Source: Sphingobium sp. EM0848 (GTDB lineage Bacteria > Pseudomonadota > Alphaproteobacteria > Sphingomonadales > Sphingomonadaceae). From it: DNA of 64,000 bases. This document shows, piece by piece, positions 1 through 9,363 of the stretch. The stretch spans positions 637,501 through 701,500 of the forward strand of contig NZ_JABXWB010000005.1 of NCBI RefSeq assembly GCF_013375555.1, in the 5' to 3' direction. Within the stretch, counting starts at the first letter, position 1. Every line of letters begins with the position of its first letter. The position numbers and the translations under genes are program-made. The notes under the pieces were generated by a model that worked only from the letters and a program-made list of their open reading frames with translations, had not been told where the DNA came from and did no database searches.

Positions 1-305
1 ATTTTCGAGTGCGCATCCGCATCGTCATAGGCGGTTTTTTCGCCATCCAATTCGTCATTCGCGGAAAATCTGAACCCCGTTTTCTCGGTGTAGAGAAGGT
101 CATATTCAGCGCGCTTGTCCGGACGCCTGAGCGCTTTATACGCGACGATCACTTCATTGAATTTCGTAACGTTGGCCGTTTCGGCATGGTCGGGGTGGTA
201 CATCTTCGCAAGAAGGCGATAGGCTGCTTCCAGCGCGCGCGCGTCGCAGTTAGGGCTGACCTGCAAAATACTGTAATAATCTACAAATGGTTGGCCGTCA
301 TTCAT
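1..305 (-). CDS. J-domain (DnaJ-like) protein, 5' part only
   Basis: The minus strand from 305 encodes an N-terminal J domain that runs off the left edge of the window; about 101 codons are visible. The translation starts MNDGQPFVDYYSILQVSP and carries the HPD tripeptide at residues 37-39, followed by helix III ending in DKRAEYDLLY, which is the usual J-domain layout. J domains stimulate the ATPase of DnaK-type Hsp70 chaperones. What follows residue 70 (acidic, not Gly/Phe-rich) does not look like classical DnaJ, so this is probably a class III J protein with its own C-terminal domain outside the window. A G-rich stretch precedes the ATG. Confidence 0.75.
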   Translation of the reverse strand, partial: MNDGQPFVDYYSILQVSPNCDARALEAAYRLLAKMYHPDHAETANVTKFNEVIVAYKALRRPDKRAEYDLLYTEKTGFRFSANDELDGEKTAYDDADAHSK

Positions 306-443
306 AGCAAAGCCCCCCGATCCCCTGCCGACCTTCTCTATGCCGGTCAAAATGGATTACAGCAACGGGTCTGAATCCCATCCGTATCATCGGTGCACAG
401 ACTTGAAGACCCATTAACGTCCGCCAAATCCTGCAACCCGAAA

Positions 444-2729
444 TCAGAACCGCGCCCGCACCCCCGCATACCAGCGGCGCGGCGCGCCCGGTCCATAGGC
501 GCGGGGATCGGTTGCGCCGGGCGCCTCCGTCATCGCCCCCTGCCCAACATCGGCGAAAGTCCCAAAGGTCGCATATTTCCGGTCGAACGCATTGCGCAGC
601 TCCCCGAACAGAGTCACCCCCGGCAGAACATCGATCCCGGCGCGCAGATTGACCAATACATAGCCCTTCAGTCGCGGCTCATCATTGCCCTCATCCCCGG
701 TCAGATATTGCCCTGTCCGCGCGACCACATCGCCGCCGGCCGACCAGCCCCGTCCCCCATAATCCAGCGACAGCGTCGCGCTGTGGCGCGGAATGCCGGG
801 AAGTCGGTTGCCCGACCGAACAAAGATCACCCCATCCGCATCCGCCGCCGGATTGGCAGGACTCGAAAGCGCCAGATCATGGCGGTAGGTCGCATCGGTG
901 AAGGTATAGCTGAAGCCCCCCTCAAAACCGCCCCGCTTCGCCTTCAGGCTGAACTCCATGCCCTGCCGCCGGGTCGCACCGATATTGCGGAACCAGGCCC
1001 GCCCGCGAATGGCCGACGCCACAAATTGAATGTCGTCGATGTTGCGCGTCCGCCAGGCCGACAACAGCCAGTCGACCGCGAACCCGCCGATCCGCCCGTG
1101 CCCACCCGCACCCGCCTCCCAGCTTTTCGCCACCACCTGCCGGAGTGGCGGATCAGCGATGAAGAAATTGGCGAGGCTGCACGGCGCATTCTGATCGGCG
1201 CAGGATAATTCTGCCGGCGTCGGCGCCCGGTTGCTCTCCGCATAACCCGCACGCAGGTTCAGCCCTTCGGACAGCGCATAATCCAGTTCCACCCCCGGAT
1301 TCAGCCTCTCGAAGCGATGCCGCCCATTGAGCGCCGTCCCGATCAGGTCGCGCATGTCTATCGTGGCCCGGTTGTAACGCAGCCCGATCTCGGCGGAGAG
1401 CCTGCTCGTCAGCGGCAGCCGGTCCTGCGCGAACAGCCCCCAATAATCCGCATGCGCCACCAGCCCGACCGGCCCCATCCCGCCATCGCTCTGCACGATC
1501 ATCGGTCCCAGCCCCTCTATGCGGCGATCCCCGGTCACTTCGCCCAGTTCGACCGATGTACCGAACCGCGTGCGGCTGCTGTCAAAACTCATCCCGATGG
1601 CGAGGTGATTTTCCCCGCCCAAAAAGACCCGCCGGTCGATGATCTGCATCAGCGCGCCCATGGCGCGGCTGTTCGTCCGCCCCCGGTTGAGCACGCCATA
1701 GCCCTCCCCGCCCAGGCTGTCGGCTATGGCGCGACCGTTTAAATCCGTCAGCAGGGTTTCCCCTTCGCCATTGACGGTTTCCAGACAGAGCAGTCCATCC
1801 TCGCACCCCTCGATATCGGCGGCGTCGCCATTCACCGAATGCAGCTTCAACTGCTGGGCATAGAGCGTGCCCTCGATCCGCGTCCGCTCGCTCAGCGCAA
1901 CCCAGGGATGCAGGCTCACTCGACCATAGCGCGCCTTTGCATTATCCGGCCATGTGAAGACCGCGCGCCGATCCGCCGCCAGCAACTCCACCGGCGCAAC
2001 GCCATTGCCGGTGAGGTCGGTATCCGCGCCGATCCACTTCAGATGCAGCCCGCCCGTTACGGTGTCGAAGCCCAGATCAAGATAGCCATTGTACAGCGTC
2101 GAAGGCGAATGGGCGCGCCAGCCATGTTCATGCCGATACTGGAAGGCGCCGAATGCGCTGAAATCGCCCTGCAGGACGCCACCCGCCACGCTCGCCTCCC
2201 ACGCGCCGAAGCGGCCGCCGGTCAGGCTCGCCTCCAGCCCCGGATCGCTCAGCCCGGTCTTGGTATCGACGACCATCGCCCCGCCCAGCGCGTTAAGGCC
2301 ATAGACCGCGCTGCTGTCGAACAGGGTGAAGCTGCGGATCGCGGCGTCGGGCAACAGGTCGAAGGCGACGGTATCGCCAAAGGGCTGGTTGAACCGCGCC
2401 CCGTCGAGATAAACCGCCAGCCCCTGCGCCTGCCCCTGAAGCGGCGACGCGGTGAAGCCGCGATAGACGAGGTTGGGCTGCCACGGATTGCCCTGCGCAT
2501 CCTGCAGGCTGACGCCCGCAATATCCCGCGTCAGCGCGCCGAGCAGGTCGGGGCGTCCCGTCCGGCCAATGTCGGCGCCGGTCAGCCGGATTGCATCGTC
2601 CACATCGACGGCGCCGCCGGGGGCCGTGACGATGATCGACTGCCGCTCGCCCGGTTCCTCCGCCCATGCGAAGCCCGTCCCCAGAACCAACGCCGTACCC
2701 GCCATCCAAGCCGCCTTGCGCAGCACCAT
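444..2729 (-). CDS. TonB-dependent outer-membrane receptor of the PQQ-alcohol oxidation region
   Basis: A 761-residue TonB-dependent receptor. It has a signal peptide ending near GFAWAEE, a TonB-box-like stretch (SIIVTAP), a plug domain (residues about 35-150, with the VYLDGARFNQPFGD stretch) and a 22-strand-type barrel ending in an aromatic residue (VRARF), the BAM targeting signal. The ATG at 2729 is preferred over the one at 2744 because GGGAGAGGG sits about five bases before it. The substrate cannot be read from sequence. Its position beside a lanthanide-type alcohol dehydrogenase, and a shared 19-bp motif 57 bases upstream of the start, make uptake of a metal chelate or a PQQ-linked nutrient plausible (inference). 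Confidence 0.85.
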   Translation of the reverse strand: MVLRKAAWMAGTALVLGTGFAWAEEPGERQSIIVTAPGGAVDVDDAIRLTGADIGRTGRPDLLGALTRDIAGVSLQDAQGNPWQPNLVYRGFTASPLQGQAQGLAVYLDGARFNQPFGDTVAFDLLPDAAIRSFTLFDSSAVYGLNALGGAMVVDTKTGLSDPGLEASLTGGRFGAWEASVAGGVLQGDFSAFGAFQYRHEHGWRAHSPSTLYNGYLDLGFDTVTGGLHLKWIGADTDLTGNGVAPVELLAADRRAVFTWPDNAKARYGRVSLHPWVALSERTRIEGTLYAQQLKLHSVNGDAADIEGCEDGLLCLETVNGEGETLLTDLNGRAIADSLGGEGYGVLNRGRTNSRAMGALMQIIDRRVFLGGENHLAIGMSFDSSRTRFGTSVELGEVTGDRRIEGLGPMIVQSDGGMGPVGLVAHADYWGLFAQDRLPLTSRLSAEIGLRYNRATIDMRDLIGTALNGRHRFERLNPGVELDYALSEGLNLRAGYAESNRAPTPAELSCADQNAPCSLANFFIADPPLRQVVAKSWEAGAGGHGRIGGFAVDWLLSAWRTRNIDDIQFVASAIRGRAWFRNIGATRRQGMEFSLKAKRGGFEGGFSYTFTDATYRHDLALSSPANPAADADGVIFVRSGNRLPGIPRHSATLSLDYGGRGWSAGGDVVARTGQYLTGDEGNDEPRLKGYVLVNLRAGIDVLPGVTLFGELRNAFDRKYATFGTFADVGQGAMTEAPGATDPRAYGPGAPRRWYAGVRARF

Positions 2730-2785
2730 TACGCCCTCTCCCATTTTTCTTTTGTGGCAGGGCTATGGCGGAAGTCCACCCCATG

Positions 2786-2804
2786 CCATTGGACCAAGGG
2801 TCGG
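2786..2804 (-). promoter_or_regulatory. Copy 1 of a shared 19-bp motif, upstream of the TonB receptor
   Basis: On the minus strand this reads CCGACCCTTGGTCCAATGG. It matches 16 of 19 positions of the motif upstream of the PQQ dehydrogenase (6747-6765) and keeps the inverted GACC-N3-GGTC core. It lies in the gap between the porin and the TonB receptor, so the receptor probably has its own promoter. The binding protein is unknown; the LuxR-type response regulator at 8707 is the obvious candidate. Confidence 0.5.
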
Positions 2805-2805
2805 C

Positions 2806-2833
2806 GGGCTGCACCCCTGAGAGGATGCAGCCC
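2806..2833 (-). terminator. Hairpin downstream of the porin gene
   Basis: A perfect 8-bp stem (GGGCTGCA/TGCAGCCC) with a 12-base loop lies 23 bases past the porin stop codon. No clear T-tract follows, so it may be a weak or Rho-assisted terminator or an mRNA-stabilising hairpin. Confidence 0.4.
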
Positions 2834-2855
2834 CTTCGCGACAATGGCCCTCAGA

Positions 2856-4247
2856 TCAGAAGAACAGGATCGCGCCCGCCGCAATGGCGTCGGAACTGGC
2901 CTGATTGCCGTTATGCGCTTCCGATTTCGTGTGGCCATATTCGCTGAGCAGCGTGACCCAGCTCGTCAGGCCATAGCGGACCTGCCCGACCCAGCTCGAA
3001 TTCCTGTCCACCAGCGTCGGATTGGCCAGGGCATCGGCGGCATTGGCATAGTCGAGATTGCTCTCGCCATAACTCCCCCCGACCGAAAATTTGCCGAAGG
3101 TCGCCAGCCCCTGAAGATAGAAACCGTGACTGTCGCGCTTGTTACCCAGACCATCGGTGTCGAACAGGTTGAGCGCGGTCGTGCCCAGACCCGATGCGTC
3201 ATAATAAGTGCCGACCAAAGTGAGCGGCCCAACCGTCACCTTCGCGCCCGCATCCCAGCCCCAGCCGGTATAGTCCGGCCCGACAATCACATTATGCTTC
3301 TGGCGGATGCCCGCCCACCACAGCCGCGTGCCGACGCCGCCCAGTTCGCCGTCATAGACCAGCTTCGCCTGGAAGCCGGGCTCCTTGTTGGACTCTGCTG
3401 GCCCGGTCAGCGAGGACAGCGGCTCGAAAATGCCGATGCTGGCGGTAAAGCCGCTCAGATTGGGCGTGGTATAGGTGATCTGCGGCTGGAAGTCGGTGTA
3501 GATATAGCCGACCCCGATCCGCCCCAGCGTCGTGTTGGACGGGGCGACATTGCCCGCCGGCGTGCCCGGCGACAGCAGGGTGATATCGTTCAGGATCTGC
3601 TCGGAGGCGAACAGGCCGATATCGCGGCCGATCTTCACTTCACCAAAACCGGGCCGGCCGAATGTCAGATAGGTCTGACGGAAATCGATGCCCGCCGTCT
3701 GGAGCCCACGCGGGTTGCCGGGGCTGTTGGCGCCACCGCCCGCCGCATAGTTGACCGAGTTGATGCCCGGATACATGCCAAAATGCGCACCGACATCCCA
3801 GCCGCCCTGTCTGGTGGTCACTTCGACCTTCAGGAAACCGGGCAGCAGGCCGTTGCGGATGGCCGAACTGTCGCCACCCACTGTCGCCACGCCGCCAACG
3901 ACGCTGTTGGTGGCACTGGGCGCCTCGCCATTGTCATGGACGTAGAAGCCGTTGACGGAACCGGAGAATTTGAGCGTGATGTCGCCCATTTCAAAACCGA
4001 CGCCGCCATCGGTCATGCGAACGGTCCGGCCGCCGCCCGACGCATCAGGAGTGACGGCGGGGGCAGCCGGAGCCGCCGCCGCTTCCGTCGCGTCACCCTT
4101 CAGCAGCTGTTGATATTCCTCGTCGGAGAGAATTCCCTTTTCATGCAGCCGCTTCAACAGTTCGGCCGTGGTTCCGGCCATGGCTGGCGTGGCAGTCGCG
4201 CAAAGCAGCCCCATGGCCGCGCTCGCGAGGAGCAGCGTCCTTTTCAT
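2856..4247 (-). CDS. Outer-membrane porin with N-terminal SHOCT-like helix
   Basis: A 463-residue beta-barrel porin. A signal peptide ends at TPAMAG. Then comes a short helical segment (LLKRLHEKGILSDEEYQQLL) like the SHOCT or coiled-coil region of oligomeric porins, an Ala/Pro linker, and a barrel from about residue 75 that ends in LFF. The ATG at 4247 is chosen over 4253 because GGGAGG lies six bases before it and directly abuts the upstream ATG. Porins of this kind are often found beside PQQ-dependent alcohol oxidation genes; here it may admit the alcohol substrate or another small solute (inference). It lies between the TonB receptor and the beta-propeller gene on the same strand. Confidence 0.75.
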   Translation of the reverse strand: MKRTLLLASAAMGLLCATATPAMAGTTAELLKRLHEKGILSDEEYQQLLKGDATEAAAAPAAPAVTPDASGGGRTVRMTDGGVGFEMGDITLKFSGSVNGFYVHDNGEAPSATNSVVGGVATVGGDSSAIRNGLLPGFLKVEVTTRQGGWDVGAHFGMYPGINSVNYAAGGGANSPGNPRGLQTAGIDFRQTYLTFGRPGFGEVKIGRDIGLFASEQILNDITLLSPGTPAGNVAPSNTTLGRIGVGYIYTDFQPQITYTTPNLSGFTASIGIFEPLSSLTGPAESNKEPGFQAKLVYDGELGGVGTRLWWAGIRQKHNVIVGPDYTGWGWDAGAKVTVGPLTLVGTYYDASGLGTTALNLFDTDGLGNKRDSHGFYLQGLATFGKFSVGGSYGESNLDYANAADALANPTLVDRNSSWVGQVRYGLTSWVTLLSEYGHTKSEAHNGNQASSDAIAAGAILFF

Positions 4248-4360
4248 ATCCATCCTCCCTCTTATGTGCCGGTCAAAGCCCTCGGCGGAGGGGAGAGTGG
4301 AATGGGCGAAACGCTTCCGAAATTGAACTTAGGGCTTCCTCCCTTCGGCCCATCCTATCG

Positions 4361-5317
4361 TCAGGGAACCACGACAATTCCCCAGGGCGCAGCGCCAACC
4401 GGCACCGTCCCTGTGACCGTCGCCTTGGCCAGATCGATCACGCTCACATCGTCCGAAAGTCCATTGGCGGCATAGGCTTTCGCCCCATCCGCACTCACCG
4501 CGACATGCCACACCCGTTTCCCGACGGGCACGAAGGCGCGCACCTTGCGCGTTGCCACATCGACCAGCGCGACATGATCCGCCCGCCCCAACGCGATCAC
4601 CGCCGTCCTGCCATCGGGCGTGAAGCGGATACCGCAGGGCAATATGCGATGCTCCGCCACGCGCGGAATCGCGAAGTGCAAAGTCTCCACCAGCTTGTGC
4701 GTCGCGCCGTCGATGATCTGCACCGTGCCGCCCACCTCCGCCGCGACCCAGAGCTGCTTGCCATCGGCCGTGAACTCGACATGGCGGGGGCGCAGATCGA
4801 CCGGCGTCGCCTCGACCATCTGCTGTTTCGCCACGTCGATCCAGTTGACGACATTCCCCTCCTCGGAGGTGACGGCGACCCATTGGCCGTCCGGGCTTTG
4901 CGCCACCCCCTCCGGCTCGCCGCCGACGCCGACCTGGAAGGCGACACTCTTCGTCGCAAGATCAATGGCGGTCAGCGCAGCATTATCCTCATTGGCGACG
5001 AACAACGTCTTCCCGTCGCGCGAGAGGAAGAATTGCTCCGGGTCCTCGCCGGAGGGCAGTTCCGCCACGACCTTCCCCGTCGCGCGCTCGATCACCTGCA
5101 CCGCATGGTCGGTCGAGGCGCAGAGATAGATATATTTGCCGTCCTTCGACACGGTGATGCCGCGCGGCCGTCCGCCCACGGGCCAGGTCGCCACCACCTT
5201 CGCGCTCGCCGCGTCAATGACCGAGATGCTGTTGCCCCGCTCATTGGAGACATAGAGCGTCTCCGCCTGCGCGCTCATCGGAACCAGCATCAGCCCCGCC
5301 AGGATCATGTGTTTCAT
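4361..5317 (-). CDS. PQQ-dependent catabolism-associated beta-propeller protein
   Basis: A 318-residue secreted protein with a short signal peptide (ending SAQAE) and repeated YVSNERGNSISVID / LFVANEDNAALTAID-type YVTN propeller blades spanning the whole mature chain. The layout matches the beta-propeller family found beside PQQ-dependent dehydrogenases and their ABC-type genes. It is probably periplasmic; its molecular role is not established. It is divergent from the cytochrome c gene at 5463, with 145 bases between them for two promoters. Confidence 0.8.
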   Translation of the reverse strand: MKHMILAGLMLVPMSAQAETLYVSNERGNSISVIDAASAKVVATWPVGGRPRGITVSKDGKYIYLCASTDHAVQVIERATGKVVAELPSGEDPEQFFLSRDGKTLFVANEDNAALTAIDLATKSVAFQVGVGGEPEGVAQSPDGQWVAVTSEEGNVVNWIDVAKQQMVEATPVDLRPRHVEFTADGKQLWVAAEVGGTVQIIDGATHKLVETLHFAIPRVAEHRILPCGIRFTPDGRTAVIALGRADHVALVDVATRKVRAFVPVGKRVWHVAVSADGAKAYAANGLSDDVSVIDLAKATVTGTVPVGAAPWGIVVVP

Positions 5318-5462
5318 CGCCCGGTCATCCTCTCCGCCTTCCTCTCATCCTTGAAGGGTCTACCCGGCAGGCGCAGCCATCGGGATTGTACCAACGGCCA
5401 ATAGGGGCGCGGGTCCCGCTCGCTTACACTCGACACCAATCATATCGGGTGAGGATCGACAC

Positions 5463-5888
5463 ATGAATCTGGGACGCATTTCGCTGCTGGGCGCGATCGC
5501 CATATTGGCCGCGACCACAGCAACCGGCCTGATGGCGCACGGCAATGTCACGCCGCAGGCCGTCGACACCTCCGCCTTGCCGGATATCGGCACGGAATGG
5601 CTTCAGAAAAACCCCTATAGCGGCAATGCCAAGGCCATAGAAATCGGCCAGTCGGCTTACGGCCAGAACTGCGCCCGCTGCCACGGTCTGGACGCGGAAA
5701 GCGGCGGCATCGCGCCCGACCTGCGCTATCTGGAACTGGGCGAATCCGGCGACCAGTGGTTCGTCGAACGCTTCCGCCACGGCTCCAGCCATGACGGGAA
5801 GGTCTATATGCCGCCCTTTGGCGACGTGCTGGGCCAGAAGGCCGGTTGGGCAATCCGCGCCTGGCTCGAAACCAAGCATGAAGGCTAA
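5463..5888 (+). CDS. pedF: Cytochrome c-550, PedF type
   Basis: A 141-residue periplasmic c-type cytochrome. It has an N-terminal signal/anchor helix, a single haem site CARCH at residues 70-74, and a likely distal Met in KVYMPPFGD. Length, haem position and context match PedF, the cytochrome c550 that takes electrons from PQQ-dependent alcohol dehydrogenases. It is the first gene of a plus-strand cluster with the MoxJ-like protein and the dehydrogenase. The gene symbol is given by family resemblance and context. Confidence 0.8.
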   Translation: MNLGRISLLGAIAILAATTATGLMAHGNVTPQAVDTSALPDIGTEWLQKNPYSGNAKAIEIGQSAYGQNCARCHGLDAESGGIAPDLRYLELGESGDQWFVERFRHGSSHDGKVYMPPFGDVLGQKAGWAIRAWLETKHEG

Positions 5889-5889
5889 G

Positions 5890-6744
5890 ATGATCAGCCG
5901 ACGAAGCCTTCTGGGTGGAGGCGCCGCGCTTGCGCTGGGCCTGCTGCCGGGGATGAGCCATGCTGCGCCTCTGGGCAAGGTCAAGGACCTCGGCGTGCTG
6001 CGGGTGGTGGTCTATAAGGACAACCGCCCCTGGTCCTGGGAGGAAGGCGGCAGGCTCACCGGCCTCGACGTCGATCTCGCCCATGCGATTGCGAACAGGC
6101 TGGGCGTCCGCGCCGATGTGGCTGAACTGGTCGCGGACGAGAGCGTGGACGATGATCTGCGCCATGGCGTGTGGAAGGGCGGGTTGCTGGGCTTTGCGCC
6201 GGGCGATCTGATGCTGCACATCCCCTTCGACCGCAGCTTTGCCGCGCGCAACGATCAGGTGGCGATCATCGCACCCTATTACCGCGAGAGCTTCCGTTTT
6301 GCGGGCAGGCAAAATGCCGTCGATCTGGAGGCGCCCCCGACCGGATGGCGCGGGCATCGTCTGGCAGCCGAGCTGGACAGCATCCCCGATTTCTACCTGA
6401 TCGGCTCTTTCGGCGGGATATTGGCGAAGGACGTGACACATTATCCCAGCGGGTCCGATGCGGTCGCAGCGGTCGCTTCGGGCAAGGCCGATGCCGTCCT
6501 CGCCAGCCGGGCGCAGATTGAGGAAGTCCTGCACCGGGGCGCGCCGAAGCTGACCGTGCGCAAGGGACCCCTGCCCGCCTTTACCTCTCCGGGATGGGAT
6601 ATCGGCATGGCGGTCAGGGAAAACAGCCGCACGCTGGGCGATGCGGTGGAGGAGATCGTCTCCACCATGGCCGCGAGCGGAGAGATGAAGGCCCTGTTCG
6701 CGCCCTATGGCGTCGAATGGACGCCCGCGCTGGCGGCGGGCTGA
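5890..6744 (+). CDS. MoxJ-like periplasmic substrate-binding protein associated with quinoprotein dehydrogenase
   Basis: A 284-residue family-3 solute-binding-like protein. The start is ISRRSLLGGGAALALG, a twin-arginine-like signal, followed by the binding-protein fold (VLRVVVYKDNRPWSW ... GLDVDLAHAIANRLG). Proteins of this type accompany PQQ alcohol dehydrogenases; MoxJ/XoxJ homologues are thought to help activate or mature the dehydrogenase rather than transport a solute. The ATG at 5890 has GAAGG five bases upstream. An in-frame ATG at 5878 would overlap the pedF stop. No ABC permease or ATPase is next to it, which fits a non-transport role. Confidence 0.8.
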   Translation: MISRRSLLGGGAALALGLLPGMSHAAPLGKVKDLGVLRVVVYKDNRPWSWEEGGRLTGLDVDLAHAIANRLGVRADVAELVADESVDDDLRHGVWKGGLLGFAPGDLMLHIPFDRSFAARNDQVAIIAPYYRESFRFAGRQNAVDLEAPPTGWRGHRLAAELDSIPDFYLIGSFGGILAKDVTHYPSGSDAVAAVASGKADAVLASRAQIEEVLHRGAPKLTVRKGPLPAFTSPGWDIGMAVRENSRTLGDAVEEIVSTMAASGEMKALFAPYGVEWTPALAAG

Positions 6745-6746
6745 TA

Positions 6747-6765
6747 CCGACCCAAGGTCCAATTG
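6747..6765 (+). promoter_or_regulatory. Copy 2 of the shared 19-bp motif, upstream of the PQQ alcohol dehydrogenase
   Basis: CCGACCCAAGGTCCAATTG starts three bases after the upstream stop codon and ends 73 bases before the dehydrogenase ATG. The same sequence with one change occurs upstream of the aldehyde dehydrogenase (21777-21795, minus). The core is an inverted repeat GACC-N3-GGTC. The dehydrogenase therefore probably has its own regulated promoter although it follows the moxJ-like gene closely. Confidence 0.6.
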
Positions 6766-6838
6766 CTGCGCAATATGGCTGCAATAATCTGATGATGTCG
6801 CGGGCGTCACGATCGCCCGTCAACAGAGGGAGGATGGA

Positions 6839-8581
6839 ATGAAAGGACCTGTGATGCGCGCGCTGTCCGGCGCCGCGATCCTGACGCTGGCGATCGCCGC
6901 CGCGCCACTGCTGGCCGAGGGGCCGACCGACGCGGACCTGATGAACGACGCCGCCTCGACCGGCGATGTTCTGACCTATGGCATGGGTCCGCAGGCCCAG
7001 CGTTTCAGCCCACTCAAGGCCATCAACGCCGCCAATGTGGCGAAACTCGTCCCCGCATTCGCCTCCTCGCTGGGCGGCGAAAAGCAGCGCGGACAGGAAT
7101 CGCAGCCCATTGTCTATGACGGCACCATCTACGTCACTGGCAGCTATTCGCGCGTCTTCGCCTTCGACGCGCGCACCGGCGAACAGAAATGGAAATATGA
7201 AGCCCGCCTGCCCGACGCCATCATGCCCTGCTGCGACGTGGTGAACCGGGGCGCGGCGATCTATGGCGACAAGATCATCTTCGCGACGCTGGACGCGCAT
7301 ATGGTGGCGCTCAACCGCCACACCGGGAAAGTCGTCTGGAACAAGCAGATCGCCGATTATCAGGCAGGCTATTCCGCCACCGCCGCGCCGATGGTGGTGA
7401 AGGGCAAGGTGATCTACGGCAACTCCGGCGGCGAATTCGGCATCACCGGCGCGGTAGAGGCCCGCGACGTCAACACCGGCGAGCTGATCTGGCGCCGCCC
7501 GACGATCGAGGGGAATATGGGCACCCTCAACGGCAAGGATAACGGCATCACCGGCAAGACCAACGCGACCTGGACCGGCGACCTGTGGAAGACCGGCGGC
7601 GGCGCGACCTGGCTGGGCGGCACCTATGACCCGGAAACGAACCTGCTCTTCTTCGGCACCGGCAACCCTGCACCGTGGAACAGCCATTTGCGGCCCGGTG
7701 ACAATCTCTACACCAGTTCGACGCTGGCGATCGATCCCGATACCGGCGTCATCAAATGGCATTTCCAGACCACACCGCATGACGGCTGGGACTTTGACGG
7801 CGTCAATGAATTCATCCCCTTCGACGCCACGATCAACGGCAAGGCGATGAAGCTGGGCGCCAAGGCCGACCGCAACGGCTATTTCTTCGTCCTCGACCGC
7901 ACCAACGGCAAGTTCATCAGCGCCAACAAATTCGTCATGCAGACAACATGGGCCAACGGCTTCAACAAAATTGGCCGCCCCAATTATATCGAGGCAGGCC
8001 GCCCGGGCGCGCCAACCACGGAAAAGGGCAAGCCGGTCTTCGCCTCGCCCAGCTTCCTGGGCGGCAAGAACTGGATGCCCATGGCCTATAGTCAGGACAC
8101 CGGCCTCTTCTACGTGCCCAGCAACGACTGGGGCATGGACATCTGGAACGAACCCATCGCCTACAAGAAGGGGGCGGCCTATCTGGGCGCGGGCTTCACC
8201 ATCAAACCCATTGCCGAGGATCATATCGGCGCGCTGCGCGCCATGGACCCCAAGACCGGCAAGATCGTCTGGGAATATAAGAACAAGGCACCACTCTGGG
8301 GCGGGGTGCTGACGACCGGCGGCAATCTGGTCTTCACCGGCACGCCGGAGGGGTATCTGAAGGCCTTCGACGCCAAGACCGGACAGGAACTGTGGAAATT
8401 CCAGACCGGCTCCGGCGTGGTCGGCAGCCCCGTGACCTGGGAACAGGATGGCGAACAATATGTCGCCGTCATGTCCGGCTGGGGCGGCGCGGTGCCGCTC
8501 TGGGGCGGCGAGGTCGCGAAAAGCTTCAAGGATATCAATCAGGGCGGCTCGCTCTGGGTGTTCAAGCTGCCGAAAGGATAA
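6839..8581 (+). CDS. PQQ-dependent alcohol dehydrogenase with lanthanide-type Asp-x-Asp active site
   Basis: A 580-residue periplasmic quinoprotein of the methanol/ethanol dehydrogenase family: signal peptide ([16 protein letters not shown]), eight-bladed propeller with W-docking repeats ([27 protein letters not shown]), and the vicinal disulfide Cys131-Cys132. Metal and PQQ ligands can be placed as Glu199 (GGEFG), Asn276 (GTGNPAP) and catalytic Asp318 in GWDFDG. The extra Asp320 two residues later is the mark of lanthanide-dependent enzymes (XoxF, ExaF/PedH); calcium enzymes have another residue there. GAGGGAGGA precedes the ATG. The length suits a homodimeric PedH/ExaF-like enzyme. The product aldehyde would go to the aldehyde dehydrogenase at 20198. 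Confidence 0.9.
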   Translation: MKGPVMRALSGAAILTLAIAAAPLLAEGPTDADLMNDAASTGDVLTYGMGPQAQRFSPLKAINAANVAKLVPAFASSLGGEKQRGQESQPIVYDGTIYVTGSYSRVFAFDARTGEQKWKYEARLPDAIMPCCDVVNRGAAIYGDKIIFATLDAHMVALNRHTGKVVWNKQIADYQAGYSATAAPMVVKGKVIYGNSGGEFGITGAVEARDVNTGELIWRRPTIEGNMGTLNGKDNGITGKTNATWTGDLWKTGGGATWLGGTYDPETNLLFFGTGNPAPWNSHLRPGDNLYTSSTLAIDPDTGVIKWHFQTTPHDGWDFDGVNEFIPFDATINGKAMKLGAKADRNGYFFVLDRTNGKFISANKFVMQTTWANGFNKIGRPNYIEAGRPGAPTTEKGKPVFASPSFLGGKNWMPMAYSQDTGLFYVPSNDWGMDIWNEPIAYKKGAAYLGAGFTIKPIAEDHIGALRAMDPKTGKIVWEYKNKAPLWGGVLTTGGNLVFTGTPEGYLKAFDAKTGQELWKFQTGSGVVGSPVTWEQDGEQYVAVMSGWGGAVPLWGGEVAKSFKDINQGGSLWVFKLPKG

Positions 8582-8706
8582 GCAAGATGATCGTCATGGG
8601 ACGCGGCAATCATGTGTCACAGCCCCCGGCCTTTCCGCCCGGCGCGATGCGGCTTGCCTCGTCCCGTGACTTGTCCGATGATCCGGGTCGAGGGGTGGGT
8701 CACTAT

Positions 8707-9363
8707 ATGGGCGATGAGCCGATCATGGAGCGGGTTCTGATCGTCGACGATCACCCGCTGGTGCGCGACGGGCTGCGCAGCGTGATCGCGATCAGTTTCG
8801 ACAATTGCGAAATCTTCGAGGCGGCGAGTCTGGACGAAGCCGTCGCCACACTGGAGAAGCAGGATAATTTCGACCTGATCCTGCTGGACCTCAATATCCC
8901 CGATGTCCGCCGCCTTGAGGGCCTGAAACTGCTGCGGGACCGTTTCCCGATCCTGCCCGTGGTGATGGTTTCAGGCGCCTTCGACCGCGCGATCGTACAG
9001 GAAGCGCTGGCTGCGGGCGCTGCGGGCTTCATCCCCAAGTCGCTAAAGCGCAGCGCCATTGTCGACGCGCTGCATCGCGTCGTGCTGGGTGAAATCTACC
9101 TGCCCGAAACCATGGGCGAATCGGTCGCGCCGACCGCCGAGGAGGATGAGATCGCCCGCCGCATCGACAGCCTGACGCCGCAGCAGAAGACGGTGCTGGC
9201 GCATCTGGTGCGCGGCCGCCTCAACAAACAGATCGCCCATGACCTTGGCGTGTCGATGACCACGATCAAGGCACATGTGTCCGCGATCCTCCAGAAACTG
9301 GGCGTGCTGAGCCGCACGCAGGCAGTGATCAAGGCCAATCAGGTCAATTTCCGCGCAGATTGA
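8707..9363 (+). CDS. LuxR/NarL-type response regulator next to the PQQ dehydrogenase
   Basis: A 218-residue two-component regulator. The receiver domain (residues about 9-125) has Asp14/Asp15, the phosphoacceptor Asp61 in LILLDLN, the Ser of VMVSG and the Lys of FIPKS. A LuxR-type HTH follows (LTPQQKTVLAHLVRGRLNKQIAHDLGVSMTTIKAHVSAIL). It resembles the AgmR/ErbR/PedR regulators of PQQ-alcohol oxidation in pseudomonads, by context. The start is uncertain: in-frame ATGs exist at 8725 and at 8587. The latter directly follows the dehydrogenase stop with a good AAAGGA site and would add a 40-residue low-complexity extension. No cognate kinase is adjacent; the hybrid kinase at 16319 is the nearest. 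Confidence 0.85.
   Translation: MGDEPIMERVLIVDDHPLVRDGLRSVIAISFDNCEIFEAASLDEAVATLEKQDNFDLILLDLNIPDVRRLEGLKLLRDRFPILPVVMVSGAFDRAIVQEALAAGAAGFIPKSLKRSAIVDALHRVVLGEIYLPETMGESVAPTAEEDEIARRIDSLTPQQKTVLAHLVRGRLNKQIAHDLGVSMTTIKAHVSAILQKLGVLSRTQAVIKANQVNFRAD

Noticed and set aside
1839..4475. A long open frame on the plus strand (878 codons)
   Set aside because: It runs antisense through the TonB receptor and porin genes, has no family resemblance and is explained by high-GC shadow reading.
5391..5409. A fourth copy of the shared promoter motif between the beta-propeller and pedF genes
   Set aside because: Only about 12 of 19 positions match and the GACC-N3-GGTC core is broken, so it is too weak to call.
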